5,442 bases of DNA from Thermoguttaceae bacterium (GTDB lineage Bacteria; Planctomycetota; Planctomycetia; Pirellulales; Thermoguttaceae): NCBI GenBank assembly GCA_017549085.1, contig JAFYVO010000111.1, positions 1 through 5,442 of the forward strand, read 5' to 3'. This document shows, in pieces, positions 1 through 5,442 of the stretch (position 1 is the stretch's first letter; each line of letters starts with the position of its first letter). Below the pieces are notes generated by a model. That model was given only the letters and a program-made list of their open reading frames with translations. It ran no database searches and was not told where the DNA came from. A program made the translations under genes and the position numbers.

Positions 1-792
1 GGATTCGCAATCCTCAAACGCTGCGTCGTCAATCTTTACGACGCCGTCTGGAAGCTCGATCGTCTTGAGCTTGGCGGAAGAAAACGCGTAGGGGCCGATT
101 TCGACGACGCCGTTCGGGACGACGTACTTTTTGTCGGTTCGGCCTTGCGGGTAAAGAACGAGCGTTCGACCGTCGGCGCTGAAGAGAACGCCGTCGATTA
201 GGCGGAAAAACGGGTTGGCCGGCGATAAGTCGATCTCCGATAAATCGCAAACAAACGCTTGGGGCGACAAGGTTTCGAGCGACGCCGGAAGGGAAACGGA
301 CGATAAGCGGACGTCGAACGCGTAACTTTCAATGCGACGTAAACTTTGCGGTAAAACGACTTCCTTCAACGCATTGCATTCGAGAAACGCGCCGTGTTCG
401 ATCGCTTCGAGCCCTTCGGAGAATGAAACCGAAGCGAGCGAGAAGGCTTCGGAGAACGCGCGCTCGGGAATCGTCGTCAACGTCGAAGGAAGCGAAACGG
501 ATTCTAAACTCAAACACCGGCGAAACGCGAATTCGCCGAGCGTTTGCAGACCCTCCGGAAGCGCGACGGCTTTTAGCGATTCGCAAAATTTAAACGCGCC
601 TTTGCCGATTGAGCGCAAGCCTTGGGAAAAATGGACTTGCGTAAGTTTGAGACACCAAAAGAAGGCTTCCTCTTCGATCGTTGCAATCGACTCGGGAAGC
701 CAAACCGACTCGAGTTTGGCGACGTGGTAGAACGCTTTCGCGCCGACGACCGTTACCGGGACGCCGTCGACTTCGCTCGGAACGACGACGCA
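1..792 (-). repeat. Tandem LRR_5 coding repeat tract, about 69-base units
   Basis: The coding sequence is built of about ten degenerate units of roughly 69 bases (23 codons). Each encodes a pattern like L..V.LP..L..I...AF..C. Two units are shorter or lack the Cys (around residues 193-216), and a connector (bases about 97-225) splits the array. The repeats are clear at protein level and only loosely alike at DNA level, so they are old rather than recently duplicated. Confidence 0.85.
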
Positions 793-897
793 AGGGACGC
801 GATTTTTGAGTTTAACGAGCGTAAGACCGGTTTCGTTCGGCTTCCAAGCAAAGTCGGACGCCGGATTCGGGGACGCGGGAGGAAGTTGCGAAGTCAT
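1..897 (-). CDS. BspA-like leucine-rich-repeat (LRR_5) protein, C-terminus cut by window edge
   Basis: The frame is open from an ATG at 897-895 to base 1, giving 299 codons without a stop. The protein continues past the window. A GGAG ribosome site lies 8 bases before the ATG and a promoter lies further upstream, so this start is well supported. Residues 1-22 are polar and Pro/Ser-rich, with no hydrophobic signal segment. A BspA-style lead-in follows (about 30-52, with VVVPSEVDGVPVTVVG). About ten LRR_5 units come next, recognisable by an AF pair near residues 55, 78, 101, 124, 147, 170, 193, 214, 271 and 293, mostly 23 residues apart. Residues about 225-267 form the connector typical of the family (IDGVLFSADGRTLVLYP, then YVVPNGV). 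The fold is a beta-solenoid suited to protein binding. The partner and location are unknown, and the lack of a signal peptide suggests a cytoplasmic or non-Sec protein. It is a tandem paralogue of the LRR gene immediately upstream. Confidence 0.93.
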   Translation of the reverse strand, partial: MTSQLPPASPNPASDFAWKPNETGLTLVKLKNRVPCVVVPSEVDGVPVTVVGAKAFYHVAKLESVWLPESIATIEEEAFFWCLKLTQVHFSQGLRSIGKGAFKFCESLKAVALPEGLQTLGEFAFRRCLSLESVSLPSTLTTIPERAFSEAFSLASVSFSEGLEAIEHGAFLECNALKEVVLPQSLRRIESYAFDVRLSSVSLPASLETLSPQAFVCDLSEIDLSPANPFFRLIDGVLFSADGRTLVLYPQGRTDKKYVVPNGVVEIGPYAFSSAKLKTIELPDGVVKIDDAAFEDCES

Positions 898-905
898 TGT
901 AAACG

Positions 906-909
906 CTCC
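906..909 (-). promoter_or_regulatory. Ribosome-binding site of the partial LRR gene
   Basis: The minus strand reads GGAG, then 8 bases, then ATG at 897. The spacing is good for a Shine-Dalgarno site and fixes the start codon. No other ATG in this frame lies nearby upstream. Confidence 0.7.
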
Positions 910-986
910 GTTTGCAAAGGTCGAGAGAGAGGAAAGGCGAAAAAACGGGCGCGGAAACGCCGTCGCGGCGAGAGCCGACTTCTCGT

Positions 987-1015
987 ATTTTAACAAACGA
1001 CCGTCGGGAAATCAA
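987..1015 (-). promoter_or_regulatory. Sigma-70-type promoter of the partial LRR gene
   Basis: The minus strand carries TTGATT (1015-1010), a 17-base spacer and TAAAAT (992-987), close to the housekeeping consensus with ideal spacing. Transcription would begin near base 980, giving a leader of about 83 bases. Both hexamers and the spacer length match the promoter of the neighbouring LRR gene (3104-3132). The element lies between the upstream terminator and this gene, as expected for an independent unit. It is inferred from sequence only. Confidence 0.62.
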
Positions 1016-1047
1016 GAGGCGCGGCGAATTTGGAGCGGAATCGGCGC

Positions 1048-1083
1048 AAAAAAGCTCGACCGACGGCGTTTGCGGCGGTCGAG
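1048..1083 (-). terminator. Rho-independent terminator after the 641-residue LRR gene
   Basis: On the minus strand an 8-bp perfect stem (CTCGACCG at 1083-1076 with CGGTCGAG at 1062-1055) encloses a 13-base GC-rich loop. It is followed directly by C and six T residues (1053-1048). The stem begins about 20 bases after the stop codon of the LRR gene. Stem, loop and U-tract are all as expected for an intrinsic terminator. Confidence 0.82.
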
Positions 1084-1102
1084 GCGCAAAAAGCGACGCC
1101 GT

Positions 1103-3028
1103 TTAGCGCGGTTCGAAGCGGATTCCGTTGGCGACGGCGTAACGCTCGGCTTCGGAACCTTTGACGCCGTAAAGGGTTAAGTTTTTAGCGCAACCGGCGA
1201 ACGCGTCGGCTTCGAGCGTCGTTAACGTCGGCGGGAGAACGACCGAACGGAGGCGACGGCATTTGGCGAACGCTCCGGCGCCGAGCTTGCGCAGACCGTT
1301 CGGAAGTTCGACCGCCAAAAGGCTTTTGCAACGTGCAAACGCTTCGAAGTCGATGGTTGTAAGGCCTTGTCCGAACTTGATTTGCGTTAGCGCCGGGCAG
1401 TCGGCGAACGCTTGTAGGCCGATCGAACGCAACGAATTGGGAAGAGCGACGCGCTGTAAATGTTGGCAAGCGCAGAACGCGCCCGACCGAATCCTTTCGA
1501 CGCCGTCCGGCAAGTCGAGTTCCGAGAAACCGCAATCGATAAACGCCGTTGCGGAAACGACTTTAAGGCCTTGCGGGAACGGGAGGCGTTCGAGTTTTGG
1601 ACAATTAGCGAACGCCCAAGCGTCGATATGCCGAAGTCCTTGCGATACGTCGATTTGCGTTAGCGACGAACAAATGCCGAACGCGGAGTTGCCAACGCGT
1701 TCGAGACGGTCGCCGAACGAAACGCGCTCCAAAGCTTCGCAAAGGAGAAAAGCCTTGTCGCCGATTTCTTTAACTCCGCTTCCTAACGAGACTTCCGATA
1801 AACGGCGACAAACCGCAAAGGCGCTTCGGTCGACGTATTCGACGGTATCCGGGAGCGCGACGGACGTTAGGCGGCAATCGTGAAACGCGGAAGAGCCGAT
1901 TCGCTCGACGCCCGGCGGAACGACGTAAGCGCCCGAATTTTTTTCGAAGTAAAGGAAAAGCGTTTTGCCGTCCGCGCTGAACACGGCGTCGTCGATTACG
2001 CGGAACTCGGAGGTTTTCGAGTCGACGACGACTTGCTTTATCTTTTGGAACGGTAACGATTTAACGACTTGGTCTTGAACGATTCCGGGATAGAGAACCC
2101 AGGCGAGCGAAACGCAACGGTCGAAGGCCTCGTCGTCGATTTTTTGAAGCGACGCCGGGAAGAAAACCGAGTGTAATTGTACGCAAGCGTAAAAAGCGCG
2201 CTTGCCGATCGTTTCTAAACCGGTCGGAAGTTTCAGCGTTTTCAAGTGCGCGCACACTGCAAACGCGTCCGCTTCGATCTTTTTGAGCGTCGAAGGCAAA
2301 ACTAACGTTTTCAACGAGTTGCATTGAGAAAACGCGCCGACGGCGATCGTCTCGACGCCCTCGGGAACGACGCGTTCGGCGTTTGTCGCGTCGAGATTTT
2401 GCGTCAACGTTTTGCCGCCGTCGGCGAAAAGGAAACCGTCGGCCAAGAAAACTTCCGGCGCGGCGGCGTTGGAAGACGCGTTTGACGCAACGCTCGATAA
2501 AATATGAAGTTGCGTTAACGACGAACAGCCGGAAAACGCGTTTTTGACGCTCTCTTGAACCGCCGCCGGGAGAGACGCCGACGTCAACGACGCGCAATTT
2601 TTGAACGCGTTCGAACCGAGTTCGACGACGCCGGCGGGAAGCGAAACTTCGACGAGGCTTTTGCAACCGTCGAACGCGTTGGAACCGACCGTTTCGAGCG
2701 CCGAGTCGGTTTCGAACGTTATTTCCGACAACGATTTGCAGTTTTTGAAGGCTCGGTCGCCCAACGATTTAACGTTGCGCGGAATCGAGAGCGAAACGAG
2801 AGCGCGGCAACCTTCGAACGCCCGTTTGTCGATGCTTTGTAACGAGTTCGGAAGCGCGACCAAACGGAGCGTTGGGCGTCCGGAAAACGCAAGCGGCGCG
2901 ATCGTTTCGACGCCCGGCGGAACGACGTAATCGCTTGGGCCGTTAAGCGGATAACGGAGCAACGTTTTGCCGTCGGCGGAGAAAAGGATTTCGTCGGGGG
3001 CGGCGGAAGTTTCGCGTTTTGAAGGCAT
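1103..3028 (-). CDS. BspA-like leucine-rich-repeat (LRR_5) protein, complete
   Basis: This complete 641-residue protein has ATG at 3028-3026 and TAA at 1105-1103, with AAGGA 8 bases before the start. It is almost entirely LRR_5 solenoid. I count 21 units marked by an AF pair, in three blocks (AF near 47-164, 232-301 and 381-609), mostly at 23-residue spacing. Each block is introduced by a module like LFSADGKTL..Y followed by a VVP.GVE.I strand (residues about 13-44, 197-228 and 347-378). Twenty of the 21 units carry a Cys three residues after the AF pair. The C-terminus has the family capping motif GVKGSEAERYAVANGIRF and no sorting signal, anchor or transmembrane segment. No signal peptide is visible, since the protein starts MPSKRETSAAPDE. 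BspA proteins are usually adhesins or binding scaffolds; this one, lacking export signals, may act inside the cell. The ligand is unknown. It has its own promoter and terminator. Confidence 0.96.
   Translation of the reverse strand: MPSKRETSAAPDEILFSADGKTLLRYPLNGPSDYVVPPGVETIAPLAFSGRPTLRLVALPNSLQSIDKRAFEGCRALVSLSIPRNVKSLGDRAFKNCKSLSEITFETDSALETVGSNAFDGCKSLVEVSLPAGVVELGSNAFKNCASLTSASLPAAVQESVKNAFSGCSSLTQLHILSSVASNASSNAAAPEVFLADGFLFADGGKTLTQNLDATNAERVVPEGVETIAVGAFSQCNSLKTLVLPSTLKKIEADAFAVCAHLKTLKLPTGLETIGKRAFYACVQLHSVFFPASLQKIDDEAFDRCVSLAWVLYPGIVQDQVVKSLPFQKIKQVVVDSKTSEFRVIDDAVFSADGKTLFLYFEKNSGAYVVPPGVERIGSSAFHDCRLTSVALPDTVEYVDRSAFAVCRRLSEVSLGSGVKEIGDKAFLLCEALERVSFGDRLERVGNSAFGICSSLTQIDVSQGLRHIDAWAFANCPKLERLPFPQGLKVVSATAFIDCGFSELDLPDGVERIRSGAFCACQHLQRVALPNSLRSIGLQAFADCPALTQIKFGQGLTTIDFEAFARCKSLLAVELPNGLRKLGAGAFAKCRRLRSVVLPPTLTTLEADAFAGCAKNLTLYGVKGSEAERYAVANGIRFEPR
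1163..2911 (-). repeat. Three blocks of LRR_5 coding repeats, about 69-base units
   Basis: The 21 repeat units fall in three blocks: about 2911-2489 (6 units), 2374-2069 (4 units) and 1927-1163 (11 units). Units are mostly 69 bases; a few are 66 or 75. Segments of about 115 and 140 bases between blocks hold the connector modules. Units are diverged in DNA sequence, so slippage between them is not obviously favoured. Confidence 0.85.
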
Positions 3029-3036
3029 TGCGTTGT

Positions 3037-3041
3037 TCCTT
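3037..3041 (-). promoter_or_regulatory. Ribosome-binding site of the 641-residue LRR gene, beside a C8 tract
   Basis: The minus strand reads AAGGA, then 8 bases, then ATG at 3028. A run of eight C residues (3050-3043 on the minus strand) lies directly upstream, separated only by the T at 3042. The site confirms the start codon. Confidence 0.72.
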
Positions 3042-3103
3042 AGGGGGGGGAAACGAAAAAAGAGCGGCGGTTAGAGAGTGACGCGACGCGGAGCGACGTT
3101 TTT

Positions 3104-3132
3104 ATTTTAACGAACGCTCGACGTAAAATCAA
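3104..3132 (-). promoter_or_regulatory. Sigma-70-type promoter of the 641-residue LRR gene
   Basis: The minus strand carries TTGATT (3132-3127), a 17-base spacer and TAAAAT (3109-3104). Transcription would begin near 3097, giving a leader of about 69 bases. The element lies downstream of the hisH terminator hairpin and upstream of the LRR ribosome site. It is a twin of the promoter at 987-1015, and the spacer ends are also similar (CGTTCGT and CGTTTGT just before the -10). Confidence 0.62.
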
Positions 3133-3188
3133 GCGGCGAAGAGAAAAAACGCGAAAAAAGAGGCGATACGACGTCGTTACAAACGACA

Positions 3189-3239
3189 AACGGTCGAAAA
3201 AACGGCCTTATGGAGAGAGCGGCGTTTTTTTCGACCGTT
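3189..3239 (-). terminator. Terminator hairpin after hisH, possibly bidirectional
   Basis: A 14-bp perfect inverted repeat (AACGGTCGAAAAAA at 3189-3202 with its complement at 3226-3239) starts 30 bases after the hisH stop. Inside it, short GC pairs (CG and CC with GG and CG) can extend the stem around a loop of about 13 bases. In the leftward transcript a GC-rich inner hairpin is preceded by an A-tract and followed by six U residues, as in an intrinsic terminator. The A/T symmetry means it could also stop rightward transcription, although no rightward gene is seen here. Confidence 0.62.
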
Positions 3240-3269
3240 GTAAGTTTTGCTTTTGCCGAGTTTAAGCGA

Positions 3270-3875
3270 TTAGAGGTCGGCGAAGTTTTGGAGGATGCGC
3301 AGACCGACCGCTTGGCTCTTTTCCGGATGGAATTGGACGCCGAAGACGTTGTCGCGGGCGATCGACGAGCAGAAGTCGAGCCCGTAATCGGTCGTCGTCG
3401 CGACGTCGGACGCCTCGCCCGCGATCGCGTAATACGAGTGAACGAAGTAAACCAAGTCGGCTTCGCTAAGTCCTTGGTAAATCGGGACTTCCTTTTGAAA
3501 AACGAGGCGGTTCCAGCCCATGTGCGGGACGACCAAGTCCGGGAAGGCGGGGAAGCGGACGACGCGACCGGGCAGAATCCCCAAGCAGCGCGTCGTTCCG
3601 TTTTCTTCGCTCGATTCAAAGAGCGCTTGGAAACCTAAACAAATGCCGAGGAACGGTTTGCCGCTCGAGATCGACTCGCGAACGACCGCGTCCATGCCGG
3701 TTCGCTCCAGCTCGGCGATAGCGTCCGCGATCGCGCCGACGCCCGGTAAAACGATTTTGTCGGCTTTCGACGCAACGTCCGGATCCGAAACGATTTGCGC
3801 TTCAACGTTAAGGCGTTCAAACGCTTTTTGAACGCTGCGTAAATTGCCCATTCCGTAATCGACGATCGCGATCAT
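3270..3875 (-). CDS. hisH: Imidazole glycerol phosphate synthase, glutamine amidotransferase subunit HisH
   Basis: This complete 201-residue class I glutamine amidotransferase has the usual HisH length. It hydrolyses glutamine and passes ammonia to HisF, which converts PRFAR to imidazole glycerol phosphate and AICAR in cytoplasmic histidine synthesis. Visible signatures are the N-terminal IAIVDYGMGNLRSV, the oxyanion-strand LPGVGA (43-48), the nucleophile loop GICLG with Cys79, PHMGWN (117-122), HSYY (146-149) and FHPEKS with His183 and Glu185, so the Cys-His-Glu triad is intact. The start is ATG at 3875 with AAAGAGG 7 bases upstream, and the stop is TAA at 3272-3270. It lies 128 bases after the acyl-activating enzyme gene and is followed by a terminator. 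No hisF or hisA is adjacent on the downstream side, so the histidine genes appear scattered, at least here. No clear promoter was found in the upstream gap, so co-transcription with the preceding gene is possible. Confidence 0.97.
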   Translation of the reverse strand: MIAIVDYGMGNLRSVQKAFERLNVEAQIVSDPDVASKADKIVLPGVGAIADAIAELERTGMDAVVRESISSGKPFLGICLGFQALFESSEENGTTRCLGILPGRVVRFPAFPDLVVPHMGWNRLVFQKEVPIYQGLSEADLVYFVHSYYAIAGEASDVATTTDYGLDFCSSIARDNVFGVQFHPEKSQAVGLRILQNFADL

Positions 3876-4003
3876 ATTGGCGCCTCTTTGTCGGTTGTTT
3901 GGATTAAATCGTTGTTAAATGGTCGGTTGCGCGGTCGCTTTGGGAAAAACGCGCCGCGTTGTTTAAGGTTTTAAGTCGTTTGGGGCGGAGATTGCCCGAG
4001 ACG
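3876..4003 (-). other. Intergenic gap between the acyl-activating enzyme gene and hisH
   Basis: These 128 bases hold the hisH ribosome site and AT-rich patches (around 3905-3920 and 3961-3975). A 4-bp GGGC/GCCC hairpin just after the upstream stop has no U-tract, so I do not call it a terminator. No TTGATT/TAAAAT pair like those of the LRR genes is present. HisH may be read through from the gene before it or use a promoter I cannot recognise. Confidence 0.5.
3883..3889 (-). promoter_or_regulatory. Ribosome-binding site of hisH
   Basis: The minus strand reads AAAGAGG, 7 bases before the ATG at 3875. It supports the start that gives the canonical HisH N-terminus. Confidence 0.7.
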
Positions 4004-5442
4004 TTATTCGCTTTGCGACGGGGCGAAACGTTCGTTGGCGACGGCGCGGATTCCCGCTAAGTCGAGTTTGCCGGTTTGCAACATCGGGATTTCGGCGACT
4101 TCGATAAAGCGCGAAAGTCCGGGAATCCAAAGGTTAGGAAGGTCGCGCTCGCGCATGCGGCGGACGATTTCCTCCGGCTCGACGCCGAGATTTACCCAAA
4201 GCGCGACGAGCGCCTCGCCCTTGGCCGCGTCCGGAACGGCGGTTACGGCGCATAGCGGAAGCCCGTCTTTCGGCTCGACGCCGCGTTCGACGAGCGCCTC
4301 TTGAATCGCGGCGGCCATCGCTTCTTCGATCGGAACGTGCGGCGTCATTTCGCCCCCGATTTTCGAAATGCGGCTCTCGCGACCGACGATCCAAACGAAG
4401 CCGTCGCGGTCTTTACGTCCGACGTCGCCGGTCAGGTACCAACCGTTTTTGACGACTTGTCGCGTCGCTTCCGGGTCGTTGTAATAGCCGGTCGTCACAA
4501 GCGGACCCTTGACCGCGATTTGCCCGACTTCGTCGACGTCCAGGTCGGCGCCGGTTTCGCGGTCGACGATCTTCACAACCGCTTTCGAGTGCGCGCGTCC
4601 GACGGAGCCGTCCTTGCGGTAAATCTCGAAATCGTCGCGACCTACGCTTCGGTCGGCGGGGAGCGTTCCGGCGGCCGCGGCTTGTTTTTGCTCCTCGAAA
4701 ACCTCCGAAAAATCGTCGCGCCAGAAACCGGAGCGCACGTCCGGAATGTTCGTGATCGGGCACGGCGAAAGCTCGGTCGCGCCGTAACCTTCGGTCGGGC
4801 GGACGCCGTATTTCGCTTCCCAAGCGTCGATGAGGTCGCGCGGGAGCTTTTCGGCGCCGGTCATAATCGTGTGCAGGTTTTCGAAGTCTTCGCGCGGACG
4901 GCGGCGCAGATAGTTGCGCAAAAAGGTCGGCGTGCAGCAGAGGAAGGTGCAGCGGTACTTGCGCGCCAATTCGCCTATCGCCTTGGCGTCCAACGGGTTA
5001 AAGTGGAAAATGCCGCGACAGCCGCCGATGAACGTCATCCAAAAATTGCCGACGTAACCGAACGCGTGGAAGAGCGGAAGCGCCGCCAGCGCCGCGTCGT
5101 TTTTGCCGACGCGCGTCGAGTCGAGGAAGCCGCGGGCGACCGCCGCGACGTTGCCGTTCGAAAGTTCGACGCCCTTCGGCTTGCCGGTCGAGCCGGACGT
5201 GAAGATGATCGCCAACGTTTCGGACGCGGGGATTTTGCGCAGTCGCAACTTCAAACGCAGCAACGCCTTCGGAAGGAGCGCGGCGTCGAAAGCGGCGAAG
5301 AGTTTGTCGGCGAGCGTCGCTTTTTTCGCGACGTCTTCTAAAAATTCGATTTTCGCGTCGAATTTGAGGTTAGGGAAACGCTCCAACACCTTGCGCGTCG
5401 TCAAGATACGACGCACTTCGGCGAGACGGCAGCAGTAATTGA
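4004..5442 (-). CDS. AMP-forming acyl-activating enzyme, Aas-like acyl-ACP synthetase domain, N-terminus cut by window edge
   Basis: The frame is open to the right edge. A GTG at 5416 could pass for a start, but the eight codons before it (NYCCRLAE) continue a family-like sequence leading into VRRILTTRKVLERF, so the true start lies outside. About 478 residues are visible, ending at TAA 4006-4004. Counting from the first full codon, the signatures are the ATP-binding loop FTSGSTGKPKG (80-90), LPLFHAFGY (121-129), GYGATELSP (218-226), the TGD aspartate (337-339), the hinge region GRESRISKIGGEM (353-365) and the C-terminal catalytic Lys458 in LQTGKLDL. The ending LPNLWIPGLSRFIEV resembles the synthetase half of Aas, which activates fatty acids with ATP for acyl-carrier or lysophospholipid acylation at the membrane. 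It may be part of a larger fusion with a PlsC-type acyltransferase, but that region is not visible. Substrate is inferred. Other fatty acyl-CoA/ACP ligases remain possible. About 30 extra residues occur near 235-276. Confidence 0.93.
   Translation of the reverse strand, partial: NYCCRLAEVRRILTTRKVLERFPNLKFDAKIEFLEDVAKKATLADKLFAAFDAALLPKALLRLKLRLRKIPASETLAIIFTSGSTGKPKGVELSNGNVAAVARGFLDSTRVGKNDAALAALPLFHAFGYVGNFWMTFIGGCRGIFHFNPLDAKAIGELARKYRCTFLCCTPTFLRNYLRRRPREDFENLHTIMTGAEKLPRDLIDAWEAKYGVRPTEGYGATELSPCPITNIPDVRSGFWRDDFSEVFEEQKQAAAAGTLPADRSVGRDDFEIYRKDGSVGRAHSKAVVKIVDRETGADLDVDEVGQIAVKGPLVTTGYYNDPEATRQVVKNGWYLTGDVGRKDRDGFVWIVGRESRISKIGGEMTPHVPIEEAMAAAIQEALVERGVEPKDGLPLCAVTAVPDAAKGEALVALWVNLGVEPEEIVRRMRERDLPNLWIPGLSRFIEVAEIPMLQTGKLDLAGIRAVANERFAPSQSE

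Noticed and set aside
1263..1883. A 206-codon rightward open frame opposite the 641-residue LRR gene
   Set aside because: It lies wholly inside the LRR coding region. Its Arg/Ser/Ala-rich translation reflects the antisense of the LRR repeats, not an independent protein.
2061..2666. A 201-codon minus-strand open frame within the LRR gene
   Set aside because: It is in a different frame of a well-supported gene, and its translation is extremely Arg-rich with no recognisable domain.
1..3028. Regularly spaced repeats as a possible CRISPR array or tandem DNA satellite
   Set aside because: The periodicity of about 69 bases follows the 23-residue LRR unit, is degenerate at DNA level and lies within continuous open frames.
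3210..3638. A 142-codon rightward open frame opposite hisH
   Set aside because: It covers the HisH catalytic region in antisense and begins inside the terminator hairpin. No motif or ribosome site supports it.
3983..3997. GGGC/GCCC hairpin after the acyl-activating enzyme stop codon as a terminator
   Set aside because: Only 4 bp of stem and no U-tract afterwards, so termination there is not supported.
4301..5341. A 346-codon rightward open frame opposite the acyl-activating enzyme gene
   Set aside because: It is a shadow of a clearly conserved minus-strand gene. Its translation is Arg/Val/Asp-rich and low in complexity with no family motif. CpG-rich codon use suppresses antisense stops.
5414..5416. 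GTG as the start of the acyl-activating enzyme
   Set aside because: The frame stays open upstream to the window edge, and the preceding residues continue a family-like sequence. The enzyme would lack its N-terminal part if it began here.

Overview
All the genes in this window read leftward on the minus strand. There are four protein-coding genes, two cut by the window ends, and three short intergenic gaps (about 130 to 240 bases). The DNA is moderately GC-rich and packed with CpG-containing words such as TCGA, AACG and GACG. Long antisense open frames appear as a by-product. Multi-copy BspA-type leucine-rich-repeat (LRR_5) genes next to scattered housekeeping genes, one of them an Aas-like acyl-activating enzyme, suggest a Planctomycetota-like bacterium, perhaps gut-associated. 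That placement is inference only; no rRNA or marker gene is present.

In order of transcription: (1) bases 5442 to 4004 hold the C-terminal part of an AMP-forming acyl-activating enzyme that resembles the acyl-ACP synthetase domain of Aas. Its true start lies outside the window. (2) After 128 bases comes hisH (3875 to 3270), the glutaminase subunit of imidazole glycerol phosphate synthase, followed by a long inverted-repeat terminator. (3) A 641-residue BspA-like LRR protein (3028 to 1103) has its own promoter (TTGATT, 17 bases, TAAAAT), a good ribosome site and a strong intrinsic terminator. (4) A second BspA-like LRR protein starts at 897 and runs off the left end. It has a promoter with the same two hexamers and the same 17-base spacing.

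The two LRR genes are therefore tandem paralogues, each transcribed as its own unit from matching promoters and probably co-regulated. Neither shows an N-terminal signal peptide, unlike the classical surface-exposed BspA proteins. HisH and the acyl-activating enzyme are ordinary metabolic genes with no evident functional link to the LRR pair.

No mobile element, CRISPR array, tRNA or rRNA was seen. I found no convincing new biological system. The points most worth a second look are the twin promoters, the signal-less LRR pair, a C8 tract beside a ribosome-binding site, and an extra segment in the acyl-activating enzyme.
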